DNA of 64,000 bases from Cycas panzhihuaensis (taxonomy: Eukaryota > Cycadophyta), in assembly GCA_023213395.1 (NCBI GenBank), contig CM041465.1, positions 197,291,741 through 197,355,740 on the forward strand. Reading direction: 5' to 3'. Positions 45,881 through 60,830 of this stretch are shown piece by piece. The position numbers and the translations under genes were made by a program. The notes under the pieces are model-generated. The model saw only the letters and a list, made by a program, of their open reading frames with translations. It did not search any database and was not told the DNA's origin. Each line of letters opens with the position of its first letter. Position 1 is the first letter of the stretch.

Positions 45881-47460
45881 ACGTTTGAGTTCATGAATTA
45901 GGTTTTCCAAGGGTATGAAAAGGCTCAAACCATCCCTATAGGTAAGGTAACCCTATCCTTAACTCTAAAAGGTAAAATGGACATGATTAAATTGATCATT
46001 ATGAACATGGATCTTATGTCTAATATGTTGTTAGGTAGATCATGGATCAACCAAATGTTAATAGTGCATTCATTCTTATTTGACTAAATTCAATTAATTC
46101 ATAATATGAAAATTAAGATAATTAAATATAGGCACATATCATATTAAGAGATTATTTCTTTAGTTGATACCATCCCAGATGATGACGACTGTAAGTCTCC
46201 CTTTGTTATACTCAGTTTTGGCTAGTACTTCTAGACTAAGTTATCCAACATGAGTCATAAGGTAGAGGTCAAAGGGGTCAACATGATTAGTGGAGTTATT
46301 TAAAACCTTAACCATTTTGAAAATGATAAAATAATCTTATAACACATAATAAGGTTATGATTTATCCTACCTCCTAATCATCATAGAGTTGGGTTTTCTA
46401 GGTTTATTCATGTAGATTTTCCCTTGGCTACTTAGGACCATGATGCCCCTCCTCTTATCAATCCTGCATCTTCTTACTTTAAGACAATTGGCATCAACCT
46501 AGGGATTAATAATGAGCATTGAATTGCCAAGTTAGGGGTAGAATGCTCCCCAAAGGAAATTCAGTAAATTAAGGAACATTGCATGGAATTTTTTTCTATA
46601 TTTATATAGGACTATTTTTATATAAAGGAACTCCACCAAGATGTGGTTATCTATAACATTACTACCATCGCTAATACTATAGATGTGTTTACCTAGATGA
46701 TATCTTAAGGATCTCTAAGCTCCATGAAGGTTATATTCAAGAGGTGTAAATAGTACCAATTATGTCTTAAACCTCTTAGCTATCTTTACTATTACCTCTT
46801 TCAAGATTTTAAGTAACACCGTCTCTAAAGAGGGTATTAGAATTAACCCAAACAAGGTCAACTAAATTATTGAAATATCTCTATGTACCACCCAAAAGTA
46901 AGTCAAATCCTTTCTAGGGTGGTCTGGTTTTTTGTATAGGTTCCTTACAAACTTTGCACTCAATGCCAAACCTATCACTAATCTCCTTAAAAAGAGTGTA
47001 TATTTTATTTAAACTATAAAGGTATAATATTTTTTTAATAAACTTAGGAATGACCTAATAACTGCTCTTATTCTTGTACCATCTAAATTTTATAGGCCCC
47101 TTGTCTTATACACTTATGTTATTGAAGAGTTACTTAGGGGTATGCTTGCCTAAGAGGATGACTTTGGCCATGAATGTACTATCTATTTCATTAGTAAAAC
47201 TTTAGTTGGTGCCACTTATGAATTTGAGACATAATATGTTAAGTAATACCACTTAGGCCATTACTTAGACTGACCCCATCTACCTTCCTCATATAAAAAC
47301 CAACTATACTATGTGAGCAAGCAAGTAGGACTTACTCCTCTAGGAGTTTGATCTTGAAATAATTTCCCAAAAATCCAAGAAGGGGATGGTTATGGAATAG
47401 TAGCTTGCAGCCTCCCCTTTGCCCAACAAATCTAATAATTTCACTCCCTAACAAGCACAT
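45881..47460 (+). pseudogene. Decayed Tat-like protease-RT-RNase H fragment
   Basis: This is related to element C. Near 46010 NMDLMSNMLLGRSWINQM matches the element C protease block (VDINYNLLLG*PWLNQMG). Near 46830 GIRINPNKVN resembles GIQIDPDKVK. FLTNFALNAKPITNLLKK near 46945 matches FLANFIVNAKPLINLLKK. LIPSKF- and YTYVIEELLRGMLA-like RNase H pieces follow, then FDLEIISQKSKKGMVME near 47350 (FDLQIINRKLKKGMVVA in C). The protein order is kept, but most of the RT core between 46400 and 46800 is unreadable. No integrase was seen downstream. Confidence 0.75.
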
Positions 47461-48475
47461 CTTCTATATTAATGTTATTAAGGATGAGTTAGCTTCATAC
47501 ATCAATATCATTTATTTCATAAAGATATAATATTATCCCAATAATTCAACTTATAAGAAGAGCAAAATAATTAGGATAACTAAGCATGCCATAAACTACA
47601 ATCCACTTTAAGATAAGTATAAAATATACATTCCCCTAAGTCCATCGCTTGGTGAAACTTCACTCTAAAATTGAGTATAAATTAATTACATATATTATTT
47701 TTAAAAATAAAAACTATAAAGCTTAAAAATACCAAATACATAATGCTCTAACATGAATATAACTATCAACACCTGCCTCTAAGCCTAATGCTTAGGGGAA
47801 CTTCACTAAAAAATGAGTATAAACTACCTAAGCCTTCAAAAGGAAGCATTAAGTATTAGAAAATAAAAAGTGATATAATATGGAAATGGAGAGAATTATT
47901 TAGATAGAATGACTCACAATAGGGTTAATGAGTTCCTAGATGTCTTTATAGCTTATAATGCCAACTCTTTATTCTAATCTAGGATCCTTCCTCTTATTAA
48001 GTGAGTTTTACCCCTCATTTGAGAAGTGTTAAGTCCCATTTTAGGAAGCATCATTTAAACATTTACTAGTTAGGAATGCACTATGGTAATGAAGTTTTTA
48101 TGGTACTTCTTAGGCATTGCAATTAGATTCTATTCAACCTTCTCGACATGTGTTCAATATGGAACAAGTGTCATTCCTACAACCCCTATGTCAATCATTT
48201 TGTTTGGTGACCCCAATCATCAAGTAAGCCAACCAATGTTAGGTTTGTAAGAATGACTTTCGTGGTCTCTCCTAACAATCTTCTTTGGATGTAGATGAGT
48301 CAACTCTATACTTTATTATTCTTAGCTTTCTACTACAGCCCCACTCTTAGGTGAGTGCCACTCTGACTAGTCTAATCACAATTATACTCCCTCAATAATA
48401 CATCATAACAAGGGGGATAAGGGAGGGGAATAAGATAAGAGTCAGTCATCCATAAATTATGATTACGTATAAAAT
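47461..48475 (+). other. AT-rich sequence with a small diverged duplication
   Basis: No gene is supported. The phrase around 'gaaacttcactctaaaattgagtataaa' (about 47634-47690) recurs as 'gaacttcactaaaaaatgagtataaac' (about 47778-47830), each preceded by a 'ctaag...gctt' block. Confidence 0.45.
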
Positions 48476-50422
<1,947 letters not shown>

Positions 50423-53400
50423 ATATAGTAGAATTTGAAGAGTATAATCATGATACATCCACATTGGCCTTAAAATCTCCATGAGTGCTCATAGTGCTTT
50501 GCTAAGCTATAATCATCACTCTTCATGCTCATGGGTTAGATATACATGCCCCCCTAGATCTTCCCCTCTTACCTTGCTTTCACCTTATATTATTATTGAC
50601 ACTCTATGATATAGTTGCTCTTGCACTTATATCATCACCTCTTCCTAAGCCTATCATTTGGGGGCACCATACTATGAAATAACCAAAAACCACCACTTCC
50701 TCTTAGTTCATCATTTGGAGGTACTATACCTTACTTTTTTATTTATCACCCAATTTTAAAAGATGAAAAAAAAAAAAGAGAGAAAAGAAAGAAAATAATA
50801 AAAGATTTTTTCCTTTTCTAATTTCTGTATGGTTTAATTTTTGTTGCTTTTACTCATACTTATACTGGATTTAAGCTTTATTATAGGTCTAACTACCTAT
50901 TTTCTTATGCTTAATAGTTTATTACATTAGTAAATACCATTTAATCTTATGATTTCTCTCTAAAAAGGGATTATGTATAGTTGACCTTGAACCTAGTATT
51001 GTTTATAGATGTTAGTTCCTATTTTGAATCTAGACCCTAAAATTAGTAGTCATTTTAGCCTTTATCTTTTCACATGTGAACCCACTTCTTACACTCTTTG
51101 TTTCAAGTGACCCATATCCTATTTTATTTTTTCTAATTGTGAAGTAGTCTTATAATCATTGTGCATCCAACTTAAGTCTCATTAATACCCTAGCCATAAT
51201 ATGGAAAATACTTGATTTTCTCATCATCATTTGTCACCCCTTTATCCTTGCATATAGTTAATATTATCCTCATACCCATTCGATTATGACCTAAAGGCTA
51301 TTAATTTTGAATATAGTATATATATGAGGATTAATTAAGAGACATGCTATCTATTCATTTCATTAAGACTATACTTGACTAAAGAAGGCATTTATAATAT
51401 AACTCCCCTTCTAATTCCCAAATATTCATTGCCATAAAAAACCATCATCTTAGCATCTAAGGTAGGCCATGTGATGACCTCATCCCTACCTATTGCTTTA
51501 ATAATTCAAGTCTAGATTTTGTATGCTATTCAATGAATTTATATCTTTCTTATGACTCACAAGTCTCCTATAACAATCAAACTTTATTTAGCATAATGGC
51601 ATGAAATTCAAGAGAGTATATAAGTAAACACACTTAATTACCCAGTAACAACATCATCATAGCATCCTATATAAGTCACATAATAGCCTTATTCTAGCAC
51701 ATTGCTTAGTATTTTGGATTTAGATCAAGTGTACTTTATAGAAGTCTTAGGTTTGACATCATTTTAGCTCAATGTGGCTTTCACTTAAACCAAATCTTGC
51801 CTTAGCTATTACCTCCCAATATTCCTAACCATTTGTGAATGGTCCACTTTAGCTCAAAGTGTTATTATTAACTACATTTTATCCCAATTGTTCTACACTC
51901 TTCCCTAATCTATTCAATAGGCCTCTAACATGCCCTTATGAGTCATGCTACATTTATGGTATTCATCATCCATATCGATAGGGGAATTCAAGGAAACTTA
52001 GTGTATCTACTACCACTTGTGTCATTCGAACTTCTATTGGTCATGTTATTATGAGTGTAGTATTAGTTCCTCCCCTTACCATAAATAACCTAGTCAATTA
52101 TGTTGTTATTATAGGTGCTCTCTATGATGCAACCCATGCCCAAATTTCTAGCATTATCCTTTACATAGACTCCCTCATAATATCCCAATAATTAATTAGT
52201 ATTTGTTAATTTCTCAACTCTTAACTTCATATATATGCCAACTTAGCTAGGTCTCTCTTAGAGTAATTCACCCATGTTCAAATTTATGACAGCCCTAGAG
52301 CCTAAAATTCATAAGTAGACAATCTAGTTCACTAATTTTTCATGTATCATTTATAGCTTAAAATGGGTTGGTGACTATTAACATCTTACATCAACTATCT
52401 ATTGTGCTTTCATTACTAAGGGGCCTAATGTTTCTTAGTTTTCAGGTTTTTGTAGTGACCAAGTATGATTTTATATTTCTTGTTGTTCTAATAGATACGA
52501 TTTATTCATTGTGTTGTCAACTTATATCTCAACCTCTATTTTATACAATACCTATAATTATAAATTAAATACTCCATTATGGAGTAACTAAAGATTTCAA
52601 CTCCTCAATAATGATTAACATGTCCCTCTATCAATATTCATTCACTTTGTCGATTTTTATTTTTATTTTTATTTTTCTTCTTGCTCCATTTTGTGTTTTT
52701 CATGGTGCTAAACTATGAAGTTTAGTCGAGCATTATGAAAAATATTACATGTGATGAAAATTATTTTGTGATATTACAATAAATTTCACAGTGCTATAGT
52801 TTTAATGTTATGTCATTTGATCAAATTTTATTGTATCAATTATATAATTAGGAAAAAAAAAAGAAAAGACAAATCTAATTAGTTTTTTCCTTTTCAACTT
52901 TATTTTATCTTGTTTCTAAAAGCTACTAAGGGTGGAGAATACTATAGGTTTGTAATGAAAACCATGTGCTAAAATTACCTATTTATTCAAATCCTCTCAC
53001 TAGGTTTGGATCTTTTTTGCTCTTTTGCTTTTGTTATTGGATTTTTAGGTTTTGGTGTTATTGCTTTTGGTTATTATTTATAGGTTTTTGTGTAGTTTTC
53101 TAGATAGTTACTTTTAGGGCTTTGGAGCTTGAAGATTTCTCTTCCTTTGCTCTACACAAGCTTCTTATTAGAGGTTTTGATAATGGTTTGATTTAGGTTT
53201 TGTTGTAATTCTTATTACTGGTTTTATTGTTGCAACTCCATCTATGTTATTTGAATAATAAATTGGTGGTGAGCGATGGATTTTAAGGCTATGCCTTATT
53301 GATTTCTTTGTGCTTTTTTAAATTTCTATTTTGTGGAAAATGTTATCTCAAGTTTCTCACTTATTTTAAGGTTTTTATTGTTATCTTTCTCATCTTTTCC

Positions 53401-53561
53401 TTATGCAACTTTATTTTCTCTTTGGCCATTAAATCATAGTTTTCATTCTAGGCTTGTTTTGGGTTAATTTATAGTCCTTTTACCTCTTTTTCTATCACTT
53501 GTCTTAGAGGTTTTATCTTGATCTCCTCTTAGGATCATTAATTTATTTCATATAACCTCTT
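50423..53561 (+). other. AT-rich intergenic filler
   Basis: I see no recognisable gene or element. There are A-rich runs near 50765-50810 and 52852-52875, and G-poor tracts at 50500-51350. A short partly open frame near 52000-52190 has no family I recognise. The 53030-53330 part looks like a 3' untranslated end ('gaataataaattggtggtgag'), possibly of an old element. Confidence 0.4.
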
Positions 53562-54007
53562 TATTAGAAATTGCAGTTGATAGAACTTGTTATCGATAGA
53601 ATACATAGTCGACAGATGATTAAGTGATAAATAAACCCTAATACCATGTTAGAAAACTTAAACAACTAGATCGTTTATGTACATACCAAGCACAAAAGAA
53701 TATAAGCATGTAACTGAATATACCTGGGAAACCCTTTCAGGAAAAAAACCACCACCAAAGATCTGTGGATCATATTAATATGGAATAATCCACCATCATC
53801 AAACTTTTATAATGGACTATGGATTCCTTTATATAGATCCATAAGTGCCTAAAATAATCATTAATATTACATCCATCAACTCATATTTATAATGCATAAA
53901 CTCCATACAATAACACATTATATGTGTCACATTAAACTCATTGACATATGTCTTATTGTGCCACATTAAACATTAGGTAGTTGAGTGTAATAATGGCCAC
54001 TCTAACA
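53562..54007 (-). repeat. 3' LTR of Copia G
   Basis: 446 bp. On the minus strand it starts TGTTAGAGTGGCC. It matches 62959-63400 throughout, with shared blocks such as 'gaaaccctttcagg' and 'ataaataaaccctaatacc'. Confidence 0.92.
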
Positions 54008-54199
54008 TCCCCCCTTAATGTTAATGTGGGTCTTGTCGATAATCTATATGTTGATAATTCTTTATCTTTAGTCTACATTAACCTAGGCTAGTCTACTTTA
54101 CCCTTTTTCTTGTTAATAGGTTGATGAACTACCCTGTTGATGTTGACAGTCTTGTCTACGAGGTTTAGACTATCCTCAGTTAATAACTCTATCTTATTA

Positions 54200-55260
54200 G
54201 TAGGAGCTAAACATTCTTTATCAATGTCAATAGATATTATTCATGTCAGTAGATTCCCCCTCAAAGATAACTTCACTTAGTCCTAATTGTACATAAATTT
54301 TTATGAAGCGATCTTTAGCAAGAGCCTCAATGAACACATCCATAAGTTATTCCTCACTTAGATAAAATTTAAGTAGCAACTTCCATAATATAATCTGCTA
54401 AAAAATATAATGGTGTTGGATATCAATATGCTTTATATGTGCATAAAAATCTAGATTCTTAGAAAGTTGATTAGTACTCTGATTATCAATATGTATGATT
54501 GGTGTGCAATAAGTAATTCTAAGTGTCTCTAATAATCCCTGTAACCATACAACTTCTCTTGCACCAATACTTAGTCATTAGTACTCAACCTCTATAGATG
54601 ATAATGTGATGGTGGTTTGCTTTTTGGTTTACCATGATACATAACCATTTGTAATGCTAAAAATATAATCTATAGTCGATTTCCTATCTTCTGCATCTCC
54701 ACCTCAATCTGCATCTCTATATCTATGTAAATTTGCCTTTTTACCATGATGGTATTCAAGGCTAAGATTAAGTGTTCCCTTCACATACTTCATAATCCTT
54801 TTGATAGCAACCCAATGAGGCTTTTAGAACTTTGTATGAAATATACCTTTATATGAAATAAACCTTTGCATGTAATAGACCTTTGCATGAAATAGTATAA
54901 GTAATATCATACCTAGTATGAGTTAAATAAATCAAACTCCCTACCATTTGTTGATATAAAGTCTCATCTACAACTGACTTATCTATATCCTTTAAAAGCT
55001 TTATGCCCTTCCCACATGGTTTCTTCATTAGTTTACAATCCTTCATGTCCAATATCTTAAGCAAATTTATAGTATACCTCACTTGTGACATCATGATGCA
55101 ATCCTCCATCTACCTAACTAATGCCTAAGAAGTAATAGAGTTAGCTAAGATCTATCATATCGAAGGTGTATCTTAGATAGGACTTTGTTAATATAGTAAT
55201 TTTCTTATAGTTTCCTATAAGAATATGGTCATTAATATATAACAGAACAATAATTATTGT
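54200..55260 (-). pseudogene. Copia G RT C-terminus and RNase H
   Basis: Reading from the right, LLYINDHILIGNYKKITIL carries the RT catalytic block with one Asp changed to Asn (YIDD expected). LYYFLGIS and YTINLLKILDMKDCKLMKKP follow, then YQQMVGSLIYLTHTRYDITY (open stretch 54849-55109). RNase H is marked by HRYRDAD, STIDYIFSITNGYVSW, LSSIEVEY and VVWLQGLLETLRI, then IHIDNQSTNQLSKN (about 54380-54760). The order is typical of Ty1/Copia. The N-terminal RT is absent because sequence stops at the LINE tail. Confidence 0.85.
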
Positions 55261-55550
55261 CCATCTACTCTTTTTTTTTTTTTTTTGATAAGGTATAATG
55301 AATTAATCATAGATTTTAAACATGATCCCACAACCTAATACATTAGTAAGAGTCTATCTACCCAAGTAATGGTTAACCATGACAACCCCATGGCTAGAGT
55401 ATAAAAAATACACCAAAAAAGTAAAATAGTCTCATCATGTCAGGACAAGTCCCTAGGCTAGCTCATGTGGACCTTTTCACCCTCAACCAGTCTCATAGAT
55501 TCCTCTGGGATATTCTCTCTCCATACATTAGCTCTCTTATTCCTTACTCC

Positions 55551-58500
55551 CTAGTTAGCTAAATTGTCTACCACATTATTACCTTCTATGTAGGTATGCT
55601 GAATCTGGATGCTCTCCAACCCTTTTAAGGCTTCCTGAGCATCCTTAATCATGGCCCGAATTCTCCAGCTTGGAGAGGCTGGACCATTCAAAAGTTTTAT
55701 CACATTCAGAGAGCCGCCCTCAATCACCACCTTACTGAAGCCTCCTTCTAAAGTTAGTTCCATGGCTTTTAACATAGCTACCAGCTTTGCTTTATGATTT
55801 GTCAGTTGATCATAGTATTCTACAAAGGCCCAGATAACATTCACTTTGGCATCTCTGCCTATGCCCCCCCCTCCAGCATTCCCAAGGTTACCTTTCAAGG
55901 CCCCATCAAAATTTATTTTCACCCAGTGCTCCTTTGGGGGAATCCAGGAGCAGATCCTTCTCCTCTCCTCCTAGATTAGTGACCTTACTCCCCACTTATC
56001 CATGATCATCCCTTTTGTCATAGAAATACACTTCTCCTCTATATGTTTTGCATTCTTCCTAATCCTTATAAAAGTATCATTGAAGATTCTGTTCACATCC
56101 CTTTGTCTTCCCTAAAAAATCCTCTTATTTCTTTCTTTCCATAAATTCCATGCCAATATCGCCAAAGCTATTTGCCAAATACGTTTGAGAGTTTTACTCC
56201 TAAAAAGGATTTGCCAAGCTATCCACTAGTCTACTATATTTCTGGAATGCACCCAATGGGCTTCAAAGAGGTTTAACAACAACCTCCAAACCTCCTCGAC
56301 ATAAGAGCATTGAAGAATAATGTGGTCCAAAGATTTCTCCTCCTTGTAGCAGAGAACACACTTATTTGATAGATGAAATCCTCTCTTCTTCAGATTGTCC
56401 ACCATTAGTATTTTATTCTTGAGATAAATCCACCAAAAAATAACTATTTTTGGAATTAGATCTAGTCTCCATACTCCCTCTAGTAACTTATTTCTTTGAT
56501 CCCCTCTTTCTATACATAAAAGCTGGTATCCCTGCTTTATTGAATACTCCCCTAATTAGGTAGCAGGCTAGACCACGGAATCTACTACTTTTATTTTAGG
56601 AATATAACAACTGTCAAGCTCCCTCCCAAGTTTCATAATCCTCTCTTGGGAACTAATCTCCTCCTTAAGCTCTTCAAAGCTCCTCCATCTTCTCTCACTC
56701 CCCCCTCCCACCCAATAATCCTTCACACGGACCCCATACAACCTTTCACAAGGGGCTTGAAGGGGATTAAGATTAGACCAACTCTTCAGGCACTTATCAT
56801 TACACTAAGCATCCTCCCAAAAATTTATTGTGTTCCCATCTCCTAGATTCCATCTCAACTAAGCTTTCAACATGCTTCTAGACTTGAGAATACTCCTCTA
56901 GATCACCAATCCTAAGGCAGGGATTATATTCTCATTTAATATGGTGCTACCCTGAATATACTTTTGGGCAGGATTTTTGCCTATAGGCCTTCTCCTCCTT
57001 TGATCATCCACCATCTGAGCTTTGCCACTAGCATATTATTAAAGATTTACATCCTTCTGAGGTTTAAACCACCAGCCCATCTTAGCATACACACTTTGTT
57101 CTAGCTTACCAGGTGGATTCTATCCTTCTCCTTGAGCCCAGACCAGAGGAACCTTTTCTAGATGGATTTTAGTACCTCTAAGACACTGGCTGGTAATCTA
57201 AAAATAGACATCCAGTAAATGGGAACACTTTGTAAAGAAGTGGCCACCAACTGGAGCTTTCTAGCTTGATTAAGAAGAGCCCCCTTCCATCCTACTAACT
57301 TCCTCTGAATCCTATCAATGATGGGATTCCACATATCCTTGGTGATCTTCCCTACAAATAGGGGCGTCCCAAGGTAAATGGTTGGCAGCCTCCTAATCTC
57401 CATCTTTGATATTCTACTGATCCTCCTTTGGGTAGTTACCATGGTATTTATGAAATAAACACTACTTTTATTTAGGTTAACCATCTGGTTTGTAGCCAAT
57501 TTAAAGCTTCTCAACCCTTCTTTGAGCGTGAGAGCCTCCCTTATGGCTGCCTTCCCCATGAATATGTTGTCATCTACAAATTAATGGTGCATAATATTAT
57601 CCATTCTAGATGTAGGTTTGTCTTAGGCTTTTGACAAGCCCTTATCTTTTGGTTACTTCCATTGTCCTGCCTAACATTTTAACTAGAATTATAAACAAGT
57701 AAGGGCATAGGGGATCTCCCTGTCTCAACCCCGTATACCCCATGAAAAATCTGGATAATGACCCATTAATAATAATAGAGTATTGGGGGTTGAAGATGCA
57801 TAGCTTCACTCACTCTCTCTACCTCTCTCCAAATCCAAATACGTCCAAACACTCTGAGAGACAATCCTAGGAGACCCTATCATAGGCCTTTGATAGATCG
57901 ATCTTTATTAGCATACTCGGTTCATTCCTCTCCTTAATTGAGTGAATAGTTTCGTGGACCACAATTATCCCATCAGTGATCTGCCTACCTTGCACAAATC
58001 CATCCTGATTATGAGAAATAATTTGAGGTAAGATCTCTTTTAATCTATTAGCCATCACCTTTGTTAAGATCTTATACTTAATGTTGCAGACACTACTAGG
58101 GCAAAACTCCTCCATCCTTTTAGCCCCTTCCTTCTTTGGGATTAAGACAAAAAATGTGGCCTGCCATTCCTGAAGTATCTTCTGATTTGTATGAAACTCT
58201 TGCAGAGCTGCCATTAGGTCCTCCCTAATTATATCCCAAAACTCCTAGAAGAAGCCATGAGGGAATCCATTCGGCCCAAGAGCTTTATCTCCCTTCATGT
58301 CAAACACAACTTTCTTTACTTCTTCCTAAGTAAAGGGAGCTATTAACATAGCGTTATAGCTCTTATTAACCAGTATGGAAATAGATCTCAGGAATTCCTT
58401 TCTGGCTTCCTTACCCCTACCATGCGGTTCAGTAAACAAATCCCTAAAGTAAGCACTGTCTATTTCCTTTAGGTCTTCTATTCCATTCACTTTTGAACCA

Positions 58501-59690
58501 TCTTCCCTTTGAAGTTTGCTAATTCTATTGCTTGTCCTGTACTTGAGTATGGTCATATAGAAAAATTTAGTATTTCTATCTCCCTCTGCAAGCCATATGG
58601 CCCTAGATTTTTTCCTTTAATGTATTTCTTCTCTAATTAGCACCTCCTCCAAGTTCTCGATCAACTCTTTCTTTTCATTATCTAGAGCCTAGGACCTATC
58701 CTCTTCTTAGATTCTACTGTCAATAACCTTCAAATCCTTAATAATTTGTTCCTTGATGACATGGATATTCTGAAACACTTCTTTATTACAACTCTTCACT
58801 TATCGCTTTACCTAGTCTAACTTCTTTGAAAATCTGTACATGGCATGCCCCTAGACTGGGGTCTTCCACCATTCCTCCATCTTCTTCCTAAGGTTAGAAT
58901 GTCTAATCTACATCAATTCAAATATGAAGGTTGATCCCTTATGTTTCTTCGAATCTAAGAAAATGAATTGAAGAAGAGAGTGATCAGATCTGATTTTTGG
59001 TAGTGCCTATAAAGAGAAGTCGTTAAAGCACCTCACCCACTCAAAATTTACTATAACTCTATCTAATTTTATCTAGATAAGTTGGTTCCCTAATCTCTTA
59101 TTGGACCAAGTAAAATTTGCTCCTCTCAGTGTAACATCCACTAGTCCCCCTTTCTACATAAAGCATCCAAGCTCATGCATGTTGTTTGACTACCCTGCTT
59201 GACCTCCTCTCTCATCCCTTGGGCATAGTGGTGTATTGAGGTCACCAACGACCAACCATGGTACATCACGATCACCATGGGTTTCCAATATTCTATCCCA
59301 CAACCTCCTTCTATCCTCTGGGCTATTTGGGACGTAGACATTTGTAGCTAGCCATTTCAAGTTGTTTCTCCTATACGTGAACCACATAGAGATATAGTAT
59401 TCCTCTTCCTTGAAAGTTGCCCCTATCCACTCATTCAGATTCCACATTATCATGAGACTTCTAGCTCCTTGGTTGTTGTTTACTTCTTTGCTTTCCATTT
59501 TCCTCCAGATTCTATTCTTAGCTCTTGAGCTATTGTCCATGTTTGGCTTAGTTTCCTGTAGGAAAATAAAAAATGGCATTTCTCTCACCCTTATATCTCT
59601 TAAGATCCTTTATTTAGAGGGTGCATTCAACCCCCTTATATTCCACAAGATCAACTTTATTTCTTTTTTCTTTGCTTCCAGATCCCCGTT
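55551..59690 (-). pseudogene. LINE ORF2: endonuclease, RT, zinc finger, RNase H
   Basis: The endonuclease has FLQETKPNMD (catalytic Glu), WLVVGDLNTPL and RSDHSLLQF (open stretch 59190-59588 plus upstream). RT has FFVLIPKKEGAKRMEEF, NRLKEILPQIISHNQDGFVQ, IKIDLSKAYDRVS (57867-58214), then FVDDNIFMGKA as the catalytic block near 57560 and YLGTPLFVGKITKDMWNPII. The zinc finger is CVLCYKEEKSLDHIILQC (about 56280-56360). RNase H (55551-55922) starts INFDGALKGN, but its Glu position reads NHKAKLVA and its third Asp reads IEGGSLNV, so two catalytic residues are lost. The domain order is that of plant L1-clade LINEs. Stops and frameshifts separate the pieces. Confidence 0.9.
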
Positions 59691-60179
59691 GCCTCATCTC
59701 TAGGTGGGTTGCAACCTTCTACTCTAGATCTTAATCTAGGGCCTTCCAAGAATCCATCATTCAGGGTTTTCTGGTTACCCTGATCTACCTAGGCTGTCGC
59801 TTTCCTTTCTCGCAATATCTTTAGTGGGGGCCTACCTACTCACTTATCAGACCCAACATCCATAACCTTCCTCCTACTCCCTTCCTTCTGGTCCTCTTGG
59901 ATTGGGATCTTCTAGCACTCATCTTCCTGGTCGGGAATCCTTGGCTTCCCATCCTCTCCCGTCACTTCTGTCAACCCAAGAGCTTGAGGCTCTACCTCTC
60001 CCTCCTCAAAGAGAGTATCCTCCTCATCAGGGATAAATCCCAACCCTTCATCCCCCTTCTCCCTAAGGGGGCTCTAAAATCCCCCCGCCTCTTGGGGCTC
60101 CACCAACTTCTAAGAGTTGTCCTCCAGTAAATTGTTCTCTTCTTTTTTTTCCTCCTCTTCTTTCCTATCCCCAGGGCAT

Positions 60180-60830
60180 TTTTATGGTATATGTCCCAAG
60201 CTTCTATAAATCGAATATCTAAAATTTTCCATCTCATAGACTAGTGGTACTCTATTCCTCCATGTCAATCCACACCTCATCCGGGAGGGGTTTGCCAATC
60301 CTGGCCAGGGCACAAAATCTAGCATTAATTAGCCTACTTTTATTTTTGGTGGCATAATCAACTACTAGGAGGGGGCCAATGGCCTTCACTACTCCCTTTA
60401 AGATCTCCATATTCCATAGCTACAGGGGGAGTCCAAGGAGCTGGATCCATATTGGTGCTTATTTAACCATTGGTATAGAAGGGTCAAAATCATTGTGCCA
60501 TTTTTCCAGTATTAGGGCTTTTCTCCCTAACATCTATGGTGCCTTCAGGAGGATATTAGTCATGTCTTCCTGCACAACAAACTTAAACAAAACACATCCC
60601 TTTGGTATCACTATAACTTCCATGGGGCCCAAAGTCCTCCATCTATTCCTAGTCTAACTCCTTATGATATCCAACCATGGTCTAGGTCCATAGAACCTAC
60701 CAACCAAATAGTTCTCCCAGTACTTCTATATTTTTTCCACTAATTTCTTAGGGATTTGTAGTCTAACTTTGTTATCCTAGATTACAGGGATAGATAAATT
60801 CTTCTTGGGGTTCTTAACTATGCATTTGTT
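60180..60830 (-). pseudogene. LINE ORF1 fragment (DUF4283-like)
   Basis: Minus strand: VRLQIPKKLVEKI, then KYWENYLVGRFYGPRP, then VIVIPKGCVLFKFVVQEDMT, APIWIQLLGLPL with LWN, and INARFCALARIGKPLPDEVW. The 'PxWIQLxGLPLxLW' and 'LVGxFxGxRP' blocks are the hallmarks of DUF4283 proteins from plant LINEs. A basic KRRKK stretch follows. The region from 59690 to 60180 probably encodes the low-complexity rest of ORF1. The N-terminus is missing. Confidence 0.82.

Larger units (their letters stand above)
55271..60830 (-). mobile_element. L1-type LINE nested in Copia G
   Basis: A poly(A) tail on the minus strand (T16 at 55271-55286) is followed upstream by RNase H, zf-RVT, RT, endonuclease and an ORF1 with a DUF4283-like domain. 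It appears 5' truncated near 60790-60830. No target-site duplication was recognised. Confidence 0.9.

Noticed and set aside
52000-52190. Partly open frame with hydrophobic residues
   Set aside because: It is short, lacks a start, is interrupted upstream and matches no family I recognise.
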